The notes beneath the pieces are model-generated. The model saw only the letters and a list, made by a program, of their open reading frames with translations. It searched no databases and was not told where the DNA came from. Shown one piece after another: positions 7,077 through 14,990 of a DNA stretch of 64,000 nucleotides. The stretch comes from an uncultured Schlesneria sp. (lineage in GTDB: Bacteria > Planctomycetota > Planctomycetia > Planctomycetales > Planctomycetaceae): NCBI GenBank assembly GCA_903899985.1, contig CAIULL010000168.1, positions 1 to 64,000 of the forward strand, written 5' to 3'. A program made the translations under genes and the position numbers. Position 1 is the first letter of the stretch. Each line of letters opens with the position of its first letter.

Positions 7077-9803
7077 TCAATCTTCCTCATGCTCTTCGTC
7101 ATCCTGATCTTCCGCGAACGAGACAGCCCATTCCGGGTAGGGAATTTCGCTCCCTTTTTGCGACCGCCATAAGATTCGATTCAGGATATCTTCCGGAGCT
7201 TTGTCGACTTCAAGGAAATTGAGACTCGCCGAACGAATGGCATCGTCGCGCAGAATCGGGTCACGGATCGCGTTGGGATCAGGATTCATCTGATCGAGAG
7301 GAATTTTATTGGGCACCGATTCAAACGGGGAAAAATTGGGAATATTCGTCATACAGTCGAACATGGGAGTTGCACTGGCGTCGAACTGATTCATTGGGGG
7401 CAAACCCAAAATCTGTTCGACCGTGCGAAGGATACTCGTCGTATTGTACTGCGTGCTGATGACCTGTCCGCGTTTTGCATAAGGGCTTATGCAATATGCT
7501 GTTGTGCGGTAGCCGCTGATGTGATCCCAACCATCCTGTGGGTCGTCCTCAATCCCGAAAATGGCCATCTCTTTCCAGAAAGGCGATTGGCTGAGCCCCT
7601 GCACGATCCTGCCAAACGCCAGATCGTTGTCTGCCATCTGCGAAGCGGGGGTCGGCGAACCGGGGCTGGTGCCACTGGTATGGTCGTTTGGCAAACAAAT
7701 TATGACGAGACTGGGAAATTTTCCCTCGGCCTCGAATTGCTTAAGCTCTTTCAGAATAAAGTCGGCTCGAAACTGGTCTGGCACTGCCATTGCCCAGCCA
7801 ACATAGTCGGTCGGCGAAAACGGCCTGATCGATTCGATCGTGGGGCTGCTTTCGAAGATCACCTCTTTCGAGTCGTCTTTCCAGGTGCGATAACAGGCGA
7901 GAAAATTTGGTTTTCCCTTTTTCTGCGGATCTCTCCAACGGACTACGGGTGCCATGAATTCACCATAGTTTCGGATCGACACGTTGTGAGCGATCGCGTT
8001 GTCCCAGAGAAAGCCAGCGGGCGAATACGAGATCGCGTCAGACTCGTCGTTCACTTCCATTCCGTCTGGATAGCTGCGAGGAAATCCAGCGAAGCTTTTT
8101 TCGAGGTAATCGGTTGCGAAGGCCATGGTGCTCCATTGATGTCCGTCGGCACTCAAGATGCCAGAGCAATACGTGTTGTCGAGCAAGACGAATTCACGCA
8201 CCATTTTATGTTGATTGGGTGTGACCGTGTCCCCGAAGATGCACAGGTCCGGGCGACCGTTACCCTTTGGCAGTGCACCGAACACCTGGTCGTAAGTACG
8301 GTTTTCTTTGATGACGTAGACGACGTGCTTGATTAAGCTCGGCTCGCCGATCCGCTCAGGGATCGCTCTTGCGGGCTGGCCAGAGCGCGCCGGCAGTGCT
8401 GCTTGTGCGATCGCCCCACGTCGCATGTTGTTCGCAGCTCGTTCAGAAAGCTGGGGAAGCTGGTCGTCATTGGGAATCGGCATCAGCGACACTGAACCGT
8501 GGTAATGATGTGAGTTGTAACCCTCGTCTCCGTTCGGCTTCTTTTTGGGTGCCTGAGGTAACCCTTTGATGTTGGCACAACAGATGGCATTTCGATGAGG
8601 ATCAAACACGACGGCACCGGGGAACCATCCAGCAGGAATCAACCCGGTGAGTCGAGAATCGCCTTTCTCCTTGGGGTCGAAATCGAATACGGCAATTGCG
8701 TTCTGTGTTCCGTTGGCAACAAACAGTTTCTTACCCGAGGGATGGAAGGCGATTGCATTGGGAGAAGCTCCAAACAAGTCTGAGGGTTTGGTTTTCGCCC
8801 AGATGGTTTCGACCACTTTCAGTGCAGCAACGTCGATGACGCTTAAGTGATCGCTCCCTGCATTCGTACAAACGACGTATTGTCCATCGGGTGACACGGC
8901 CAGTCCGCAAGCATGTAATCCGACGATCAATTCGACGGTTTCTGCCGGGCCGTCGAGATTGACGATGCTGACCGACCCTTCGCTGGCGATGTGTCGGATC
9001 GGGTCGACACGAACTTCTGTACCTCGACCAGCCGGCCCGCGAACACTTTGGTCGTCTGGTCGTCTTCCCGCCCAGTTGCTGACGAATGCTTTGTTACCTA
9101 CGAGGACGACATCGTACGGAACCGCACCAACATCAAAGCTTCGTAGTGTCTGACCGGTCGCAGTATCGAGTTCGAGAAGTCGGTTCGACAAATTTCCACA
9201 AACGTAAAGTCGAGAACCGTCCGAGTTGGTCGCCAATCCGCTCGGGATTTCTGCCGGACGACGAGGTGCTTTCGCCTGCGGCAGTGGAAATACATGCGAA
9301 GCGTAAACCACTAAGTCGTCTTTGACCCCGAATACCTTGATATTACCGTTAACGTTACTCAAGTAGATCTGCTTGCCGTCCGGCGAAAAGATCAATCCCG
9401 TGAAGCTCACCTGACCACGACGATCCGGGGTGATGAGGTCTAAAAGATTTGACGAAGCACCATTCGTCGTCGGCTTCAACTGAGAATCGTCTGGGAAAAG
9501 CACTTTTTGACGGATTTCGCCCGTTTTGGGATCTATCACAATCAATTCGCTCGTTTTGCCTGAAACGACGAGCAAGTCGCCTTTAGGAGACAATGCCAGC
9601 GCTTGTGGCCGAAGCCCAGCAAGCTCGACTTGCTTGCCGTACGGAGTGAGCAATTGGTTCACCGGCGTGACAATAACATCCTCGCGCGAGCGACCAACTC
9701 GATCGATTGTCGCTTCAACAGCCGGATCGTCCTGGCAGATTCCGTACGATGCACCGCCACCAACGCACACCAAGAACAGTACCGCGAGCCATCGAAATGT
9801 CAT
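7077..9803 (-). CDS. Secreted YncE-like beta-propeller fused to phosphoesterase
   Basis: A 908-aa exported fusion protein. The signal peptide is MTFRWLAVLFLVCVGGGAS. The first half is a YVTN/YncE-type propeller (GLATNSDGSRLYVCGN, GLAVSPDGQYVVCTNAGSDHLSVID, FHPSGKKLFVANGTQN). The second half is an alkaline-phosphatase-fold phosphoesterase (AcpA/phospholipase C-like): VVYVIKENRTYDQVFG with metal-binding E-N-R-T-x-D, then LLDNTY...ADGHQWS and a late EDDPQDGWDHISGYRTT. The reaction is probably hydrolysis of a phosphoester outside the cytoplasm. The track ORF starts further upstream at 9935, but the signal peptide and GAGG support the ATG at 9803. The acidic C-terminal tail is DQDDEEHEED. Confidence 0.88.
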   Translation of the reverse strand: MTFRWLAVLFLVCVGGGASYGICQDDPAVEATIDRVGRSREDVIVTPVNQLLTPYGKQVELAGLRPQALALSPKGDLLVVSGKTSELIVIDPKTGEIRQKVLFPDDSQLKPTTNGASSNLLDLITPDRRGQVSFTGLIFSPDGKQIYLSNVNGNIKVFGVKDDLVVYASHVFPLPQAKAPRRPAEIPSGLATNSDGSRLYVCGNLSNRLLELDTATGQTLRSFDVGAVPYDVVLVGNKAFVSNWAGRRPDDQSVRGPAGRGTEVRVDPIRHIASEGSVSIVNLDGPAETVELIVGLHACGLAVSPDGQYVVCTNAGSDHLSVIDVAALKVVETIWAKTKPSDLFGASPNAIAFHPSGKKLFVANGTQNAIAVFDFDPKEKGDSRLTGLIPAGWFPGAVVFDPHRNAICCANIKGLPQAPKKKPNGDEGYNSHHYHGSVSLMPIPNDDQLPQLSERAANNMRRGAIAQAALPARSGQPARAIPERIGEPSLIKHVVYVIKENRTYDQVFGALPKGNGRPDLCIFGDTVTPNQHKMVREFVLLDNTYCSGILSADGHQWSTMAFATDYLEKSFAGFPRSYPDGMEVNDESDAISYSPAGFLWDNAIAHNVSIRNYGEFMAPVVRWRDPQKKGKPNFLACYRTWKDDSKEVIFESSPTIESIRPFSPTDYVGWAMAVPDQFRADFILKELKQFEAEGKFPSLVIICLPNDHTSGTSPGSPTPASQMADNDLAFGRIVQGLSQSPFWKEMAIFGIEDDPQDGWDHISGYRTTAYCISPYAKRGQVISTQYNTTSILRTVEQILGLPPMNQFDASATPMFDCMTNIPNFSPFESVPNKIPLDQMNPDPNAIRDPILRDDAIRSASLNFLEVDKAPEDILNRILWRSQKGSEIPYPEWAVSFAEDQDDEEHEED

Positions 9804-10381
9804 ACCACACCTCGCCTTAAAAATGTTGCCCCGGATTCGCATTCTCGCATATCGCGCGAGCAACAGAGTGTTGCCAACCTCGTATTCAAAACGTACCGAA
9901 GTTCTGCCTTGGTTTTGTCCATCAAGTTGAACCAAACGTGAAACGACTCGTCACCCGAATGACATTCGTCGCCGTTGATTTCTTGGTAGATCGTCGTCTC
10001 CGCCCCGAAATGGACGAAACTCATACACCCTGGACGTACCAACAAATTGATCCTCGCGATCATGCAAATCAAACGCAACTCAGATATCTCCGAATTCACC
10101 GAACGTTAATGAACCAACCTTTTCCAGAGATCGAATGCCTCAAAACCATACAAGGATAAATCAATAATTCCCTGCAGAATTTTCAATGGTTTTTTATCCG
10201 CCGTTCATAATCCCTGAATATTTAGTAACTAGATTTCTCACTCCGCTACTTCGTTCTATATGAAGGGCCGTGAGCGTCTGTGACTCATTTATTATTTGTG
10301 AAATTAATTACGCGGCGTGCGCTAATCAATAACTATTTGTGTTTACGTGTGTTCGAGTTTTATTTTAAGGATATTTAGCAG
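9804..10381. other. Long divergent intergenic region
   Basis: 578 bp between the propeller-phosphoesterase (-) and a DUF1559 gene (+). From about 10140 on it is markedly AT-rich compared with its surroundings, consistent with a promoter or long 5' leader for the DUF1559 gene; AAGGAT precedes that start. The short ORFs predicted here (9938..10159 and 9800..10099) have no features of real genes. Confidence 0.5.
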
Positions 10382-11560
10382 ATGAAACAACGAAGTGTAG
10401 TGCGAAAAACGAACGCAGTGAATCGACGAGGATTCACGTTAATTGAACTACTGGTGGTGATTGCAATTATCGCCGTGTTGATTGCTCTCCTGTTGCCAGC
10501 GGTTCAGCAAGCCCGCGAAGCTGCACGCCGGACACAGTGCAAGAACAATCTCAAACAAGTGGGATTGGCGCTTTTGAACTTTGAGTCCAGCTACAAAGTC
10601 TTTCCTCCGGACGTCGATCATTATCGTACTCTGGCTGCAGGAGATTCATCGGACGAACCTCTCGATACTGATGCAAACGCTTTGGCCGGTGGCGCCGCTG
10701 ACAAGCACACGGGCTGGCAGCAAATGATCCTGCCGTTTCTCGATCTGACTCCGATCTATCAGCAGATCAACTTTAAGGTCTCTGTGTTTAACACGGCGAA
10801 CCTTCCGCCAAGCACTGGCAAGTATGGCGGTTCCAATTCAGCCTATTCAAATCCGGTTCGCGCGTTTATTTGTCCGAGCAGCCCAGCTCCCGCTGTGATC
10901 AATTATTGGTCAGGGAACTGGGAATCATCAGGAAATGGCTCGGAAACCTGGGGAATGGCCAGTCCACCTACGCAAATCTGGGGTCGTACTGACTACCTTG
11001 CATTGCCAGGTTTTCACTGTGAAACGATTGCGGCACTCGGCATTGACCCAACCGCGTACCCAAGTACGGGAACGAATAAGTATTGCAACAATGAACCGGG
11101 TGTGATCAGCTCACCAAACAACGCACACGGCAACCCAATCGCGTCGGTCACCGACGGAACGTCGAACACGCTGATGGTCAGCGAAGATTGCGGTCGTCCG
11201 GTCGGATACAATCGCATGCGTCTGATCTACAATCAGGGAGGAAGTGGTCCTCAGGTCGACGGTGTCCAATACCCTGCCCCAGGTGGTGGTGGTGCCTGGG
11301 CTGACCCCTTCAGCTACGCACACTTGGCTGGTTCGATCCCACAAGGGACGCGAGAAGGCTGGACGAATGGTAGCTCGGTGATTGCTCCCGTTTGCATGAT
11401 CAACTGCTCGTCGGACAACGAGCTTTACTCCTTTCACACCGGCGGCGTAAATGGATTGATGGCTGATGGCTCGGTCCGTTTTATCAGCGAGAATATCAGC
11501 CCGGTGATTCTCGTAAACCTGATCTGCCGCAACGACGGTAATGTTGTTGGTGAATTCTAA
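10382..11560 (+). CDS. DUF1559 pseudopilin-like protein (first of three)
   Basis: A 392-aa protein of the DUF1559 (SBP_bac_10) family, which is strongly expanded in planctomycetes. A type IV prepilin/GspG-like N-terminus has the cleavage site at RRG-FTLIE and a single hydrophobic helix. The family core follows: [23 protein letters not shown], then variable loops with Cys pairs (AFICPSS), SVTDGTSNTLMVSE, and the C-terminal H-x9-DGSVRFI signature. It is presumably processed by prepilin peptidase and assembled or anchored in the envelope; no function is established. A TTR-like lipoprotein gene lies 213 bp downstream. Confidence 0.95.
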   Translation: MKQRSVVRKTNAVNRRGFTLIELLVVIAIIAVLIALLLPAVQQAREAARRTQCKNNLKQVGLALLNFESSYKVFPPDVDHYRTLAAGDSSDEPLDTDANALAGGAADKHTGWQQMILPFLDLTPIYQQINFKVSVFNTANLPPSTGKYGGSNSAYSNPVRAFICPSSPAPAVINYWSGNWESSGNGSETWGMASPPTQIWGRTDYLALPGFHCETIAALGIDPTAYPSTGTNKYCNNEPGVISSPNNAHGNPIASVTDGTSNTLMVSEDCGRPVGYNRMRLIYNQGGSGPQVDGVQYPAPGGGGAWADPFSYAHLAGSIPQGTREGWTNGSSVIAPVCMINCSSDNELYSFHTGGVNGLMADGSVRFISENISPVILVNLICRNDGNVVGEF

Positions 11561-11646
11561 GAACGATTATTCGAGGTATCACTCAATATTTGGTGGGGCT
11601 GTCGGAAGGCTTTGTAAGCGATCCGTGAACTAATTATGACGACGGC

Positions 11647-11701
11647 AAGAATTCGTGGGGTGTTCCGGCGGCCGATGCCGGAACTACCTCACGATTCTCG
11701 T
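11647..11701. repeat. Imperfect inverted repeat after the DUF1559 gene
   Basis: AGAATTCGTGGGGTGTTCCGGC pairs imperfectly with GCCGGAACTACCTCACGATTCT across a short GGCCGAT loop. The roughly 22-bp arms could form a stable hairpin between the DUF1559 gene and the lipoprotein gene. There is no T-run, so it is a hairpin repeat or processing signal rather than a classical terminator. Confidence 0.55.
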
Positions 11702-11773
11702 GTTTTGAGGTAATCGGTTTCTGCTAGGTTTTCATTTCCACATGAGTGAAGTGTCTTTAAGTGCCGGAGATTG

Positions 11774-12268
11774 ATGGCGATGAACCTGAGCTCGAAAATC
11801 AATGTTGGGATTCTCTGCATCACGAGTCTATTGTGGAGCGTGGCATTAAGTGGATGCCAACATGAAATGACTGATATCGAGCGGCTGGAATTGACTCACG
11901 GAACCTTGAACGATGTTGTCCCAGTCGGAGGGACCATTACGGTCGATGGACAGCCACAGGCTGGAATTGCCGTCATATTATATGACGGAGAAGGAAAAAA
12001 GCTTGCTCCGATTCGTCCCGCATTGACGGATGAAGACGGCAGGTATGATTTCACGAAATACGTCGCTGCCGACGGTGTCGAGCCGGGAAATTACAAATTG
12101 ACGTTTAAATGGCTGGAAATCGTGAAGGATAAGAAACTTGGTAACCAAGTGAAAGGGACGGACAAATTAAGAAATCTTTTCAGTGATCCCATCAAATCGC
12201 AATTGTCAGTGACCGTTGAAGAGGGTGATCCCATCACGGATTTGGATTTTGATTTAAAAACTAAATGA
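11774..12268 (+). CDS. Transthyretin-like lipoprotein
   Basis: A 164-aa lipoprotein with lipobox VALSGC near residue 27 and a carboxypeptidase-regulatory/transthyretin-like beta-sandwich: VGGTITVDGQPQAGIAVILYDGEG, LTDEDGRYDFTKY, GVEPGNYKLTF. Such proteins often accompany DUF1559 genes in planctomycetes, and a second pair lies at 25.1-26.7 kb. The start is ATG 11774 (GGAGA just upstream), with ATG 11780 as an alternative; the track uses TTG 11771. The role is unknown, probably a periplasmic or outer-membrane partner. Confidence 0.82.
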   Translation: MAMNLSSKINVGILCITSLLWSVALSGCQHEMTDIERLELTHGTLNDVVPVGGTITVDGQPQAGIAVILYDGEGKKLAPIRPALTDEDGRYDFTKYVAADGVEPGNYKLTFKWLEIVKDKKLGNQVKGTDKLRNLFSDPIKSQLSVTVEEGDPITDLDFDLKTK

Positions 12269-12278
12269 CGAAAATCCA

Positions 12279-12340
12279 CCGTAGCATGGGCTTTAGCCCG
12301 TGCAAACGTTTTGTATCACGGGCTAAAGCCCATGCTACGG
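12279..12340. repeat. Perfect 24-bp inverted repeat (GGGCTAAAGCCCATGCTACGG)
   Basis: The arms CCGTAGCATGGGCTTTAGCC (+CGTG) and its exact reverse complement are separated by 14 nt. Each arm also contains the smaller palindrome GGGCTTTAGCCC. The element lies between the convergent lipoprotein gene and phnX. A single related arm with 3 mismatches of 24 is at 60377-60400, showing an interspersed repeat family. Confidence 0.85.
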
Positions 12341-12376
12341 CACATCGGTCTCCATTTTCAAAAACGGACGACCGCG

Positions 12377-13156
12377 TCAGAGTAAAAAGTCGGGTAGATC
12401 GGCAACCGTCTGTATGGTGAAGTGCGCGCCGACTGCCCGAAAATCGCTTTCGATCATAGCGAGTCTGGATTGAAGATCCGCAGGTGATAATTGTGAAACC
12501 TCAGATTCGGAGAGGCCGAGCGAATTGCCGGTTTTGGTAACGCCGACTGTAATCGCACCGGCATTGAGTCCCGCCTCAATCCCGATCGGTGTGTCATCGA
12601 CGACCAGGATTCGATCCATCGGATAGACACCGAGTTGCTGAGCCGCGAGGAAGTTCATCCACGGAGCGGGTCGGCCTGTTGGGACGTCGTCGGCGCAAAC
12701 CACGACTTCTGGAGAATAGCCGGCTGACGCCGCAATCGGAACGATGATGTTTATCAGTTCCCGAGCGTAACCGGTTGAGGAACCGATTTTTAGACCCCGG
12801 CTTCGTAATTTCTCGATTGCCTCGGGAACGCCGGGAATCACATCTGTTCCTTTGGCGAGAGCGTCTTTTTGGAGTGGCAGGAAGTCGTAATACATCTGGT
12901 CGATATCGACGTCGGAGGGAGTTCGTCCATAACGTTCGAACCAAAGGGCGGCCACTCGCGGAAGCGTGGCGATGGCGACAATGTGATCCCGTTTTGATCG
13001 TCCCATCGGGCCGCGTGCTTCGGCGACCGTGATTTCGACGCCGTTCTTGCGGAAGACCTCGAGGAACACATTCGCAGGTGCACGACTTCCGTAATCGACA
13101 GTGGTTCCCGCCCAATCGAAAATGATCGCTTCAATCGGATGTTTCAGTTCGATCAT
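12377..13156 (-). CDS. phnX: Phosphonoacetaldehyde hydrolase
   Basis: HAD-superfamily enzyme that splits the C-P bond of phosphonoacetaldehyde to acetaldehyde and phosphate. The nucleophile motif is FDWAGTTVDYGSRAP, the Schiff-base Lys region is ARGPMGRSKRDHIVAI, and the later HAD motifs are IGSSTGY and VVDDTPIGIEAGLNAGAITVGV. The length is 259 aa from the ATG at 13156, which overlaps the stop of the upstream FAD oxidase by ATGA (translational coupling); the track's longer ORF runs into that gene. It is the last gene of the minus-strand arm of the phosphonate cluster. Confidence 0.93.
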   Translation of the reverse strand: MIELKHPIEAIIFDWAGTTVDYGSRAPANVFLEVFRKNGVEITVAEARGPMGRSKRDHIVAIATLPRVAALWFERYGRTPSDVDIDQMYYDFLPLQKDALAKGTDVIPGVPEAIEKLRSRGLKIGSSTGYARELINIIVPIAASAGYSPEVVVCADDVPTGRPAPWMNFLAAQQLGVYPMDRILVVDDTPIGIEAGLNAGAITVGVTKTGNSLGLSESEVSQLSPADLQSRLAMIESDFRAVGAHFTIQTVADLPDFLL

Positions 13157-14283
13157 GACCATTGCTCCCAATCTTGTTCTGCGAGTCCGAAAGACATTGT
13201 CATGCCAGAGCCTCCTGTACAAGTACGAACAAACACGTTTGGCAGCGGCTGGGCGGCGAAAATCGGTTCGGACGGATGTTTGGCATAGATCCCATGCCAA
13301 TGCTCCTGGATCGTCCAATCAGGTAGTTGAATAATCGACCGCAGTTCGCGAAGTATCAGTTCGTCAATCAGCTGTTTGTCGAACGGTTCGATCTGTTGGT
13401 CGTATTCATGCGAGTCGCCCAGAATCACGCAACCCTCGTCATTCTGCGAGGCCATGACATGAATTCCAAACTGATCGAGTTCCGGAGATTCGTTGGCGAC
13501 ACGCTGCTTCAGCACGGGAAGACTCGGACAGATCTCGAAATTGCGATAGTGACGGATTGTCAATCCGCTGGCGAGATGGGGGCCGATACGCCAACCGTTC
13601 GGTTGCGGCACCGTTTTTATCATTTGCAACTTACATCGTTTCAGTCCGACATTCGCAAATAGCTCTGGAAACAGAGTTTCAAAATCGGCTCCGCCGCACA
13701 CGATGACGCGATCAAAGTTCCAACGGCGACCGCTGGCGCTTTGGGCCGAGTTTCCGTCGGTTTCAGTAATCGTCGTCTGAAATTCGAATCGCACGTCGAA
13801 CATCGACGACAGCCAACCGGGGAGTGCGCGAATGGCCGCTGGAGGATTCACGCAAAGTTCGGTCGGGCTGAATAGTCCGCCAAGCAATCTTGCCGGATTT
13901 GCAGCACTGGTCTTTTCGAGAACCTGAGCAGGATCAAGCAACGTACAGTCGACACCGATTTCTGCTGCGACTGCTTGAAACTCTTTTAAGACGTCCCATT
14001 CATCCGGACGGTGAGCCAGGTGGATCGACCCACAGGGTGAAGCCCAGATCTTCGCCTGACCGGCAAGTTTCAACCAACGCTCGCGGCTGAGAAGCGCTGT
14101 GTGATGAGCTGACCCTGCGGGCTGCCCGATCGGCCAGACCATGCCGAAGTTTCGGATTGAGGCACCACTGGCCATCGCGGACCGTTCGAATACAGTCACC
14201 TTGTGGCCTCGTTCGGCCGCCGACCAGGCGTGGGCCAATCCAACGATACCCGCCCCGACAACTCCGATGTTTAAGTGAGGCAC
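13153..14283 (-). CDS. Phosphonate-associated FAD-dependent oxidoreductase (TIGR03364/PbfD-like)
   Basis: A 376-aa DAO-type flavoenzyme. The FAD-binding motif is IGVVGAGIVGLAHAWSAAERGHKV, with a downstream E for the ribose and a C-terminal FVRTCTGGSGMTMSFGLAE FAD contact. The family TIGR03364 was defined by its association with phosphonate operons. Related PbfD enzymes oxidise aminoethylphosphonate-type amines to phosphonoacetaldehyde, which fits its ATGA overlap with phnX. The exact substrate (AEP, N-methyl-AEP or 1-hydroxy-AEP) cannot be read from sequence. Its start overlaps the stop of the PhnZ-like gene by 13 bp, so three genes form one tight operon. Confidence 0.85.
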   Translation of the reverse strand: MPHLNIGVVGAGIVGLAHAWSAAERGHKVTVFERSAMASGASIRNFGMVWPIGQPAGSAHHTALLSRERWLKLAGQAKIWASPCGSIHLAHRPDEWDVLKEFQAVAAEIGVDCTLLDPAQVLEKTSAANPARLLGGLFSPTELCVNPPAAIRALPGWLSSMFDVRFEFQTTITETDGNSAQSASGRRWNFDRVIVCGGADFETLFPELFANVGLKRCKLQMIKTVPQPNGWRIGPHLASGLTIRHYRNFEICPSLPVLKQRVANESPELDQFGIHVMASQNDEGCVILGDSHEYDQQIEPFDKQLIDELILRELRSIIQLPDWTIQEHWHGIYAKHPSEPIFAAQPLPNVFVRTCTGGSGMTMSFGLAEQDWEQWS

Positions 14284-14870
14284 TCGAAGCCCTCCTCGAA
14301 GTCTGACTTGGCAACACGGTCAAGGTGACTGGCATAATGTTCGATCGGCGGGGTCACCAATTGCGGCTGTTTCGCGAAATCATCCCAGCGGCGGAGTGCG
14401 ACGGCCGCTTCGCAGAATGGATGTGATCGAAATAAAGCGACTTCATCGTCAGTCATGATTCCCCCTTGCAGTCGTAAACTGACGACGGATGCCGGACTGA
14501 GTTGTTCCATGTAGTTTGATTCCGTCGCGCAAAGATAACGTTTCGCCGCAACATGTAACCTGACTGGTTCGACGACTTCCGGACCGAATCGACGCTCGAG
14601 CCACTGGGCGGCGAGCGTTTCATGTTGATCGTCGATCCCGCGTTCCGGTGCGTCATCATCGAGATGGTGAAGCAAGTGGCCGACGTCGTGTAACAACGCT
14701 GCGGTGATTAACGACGAACTGGCACCTGCGGTCTCCGCAAAAAATGCGGCTTGCAAAGCGTGTTCCTGTTGAGTAACAGCTTCGCGCCCATATTGAGAAC
14801 CTCCCCGTTTTTGAAAAAGTTTCATCACGGTGATCGTTGTCGCGCAGTGTTTGCCGTCAGTCTCAAGCAT
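14271..14870 (-). CDS. phnZ: PhnZ-type HD-domain phosphonate oxygenase (TIGR03276)
   Basis: A 199-aa HD-domain protein of the phosphonate-degradation group. PhnZ is a di-iron oxygenase that cleaves (R)-1-hydroxy-2-aminoethylphosphonate to glycine and phosphate. Visible ligand positions are the gating Tyr and early His (SQYGREAVTQQEHALQ), the HD pair (LLHDVGH), DDQHETLA, RLHVAAKRYL and the late Asp in RRWDDF. Start ATG 14870 has GAGGAT upstream and leaves the usual short N-terminus before the Tyr. No 2-oxoglutarate hydroxylase PhnY gene is adjacent, so the source of the hydroxylated substrate is unclear. It is the first gene of the minus arm, divergent from the transporter. Confidence 0.85.
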   Translation of the reverse strand: MLETDGKHCATTITVMKLFQKRGGSQYGREAVTQQEHALQAAFFAETAGASSSLITAALLHDVGHLLHHLDDDAPERGIDDQHETLAAQWLERRFGPEVVEPVRLHVAAKRYLCATESNYMEQLSPASVVSLRLQGGIMTDDEVALFRSHPFCEAAVALRRWDDFAKQPQLVTPPIEHYASHLDRVAKSDFEEGFECLT

Positions 14871-14990
14871 TTCTTGAAATCCTCATCGGTCCTTCATCAT
14901 TCGACAATCTCGATTCAGTATAGACGTGATTGTAGTACACTTCAGGTCACGAAATGTGCGGTCGTCGAGTCAATTTTTCGCGAGTTTTTG

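Noticed and set aside
7521-8336. A 271-aa plus-strand ORF inside the phosphoesterase gene
   Set aside because: Antisense shadow of a clearly conserved protein; no independent features.
9938-10159. A 73-aa ORF in the long intergenic region upstream of the first DUF1559 gene
   Set aside because: No RBS, no signal or domain, and it lies in the region expected to hold promoters and the leader.
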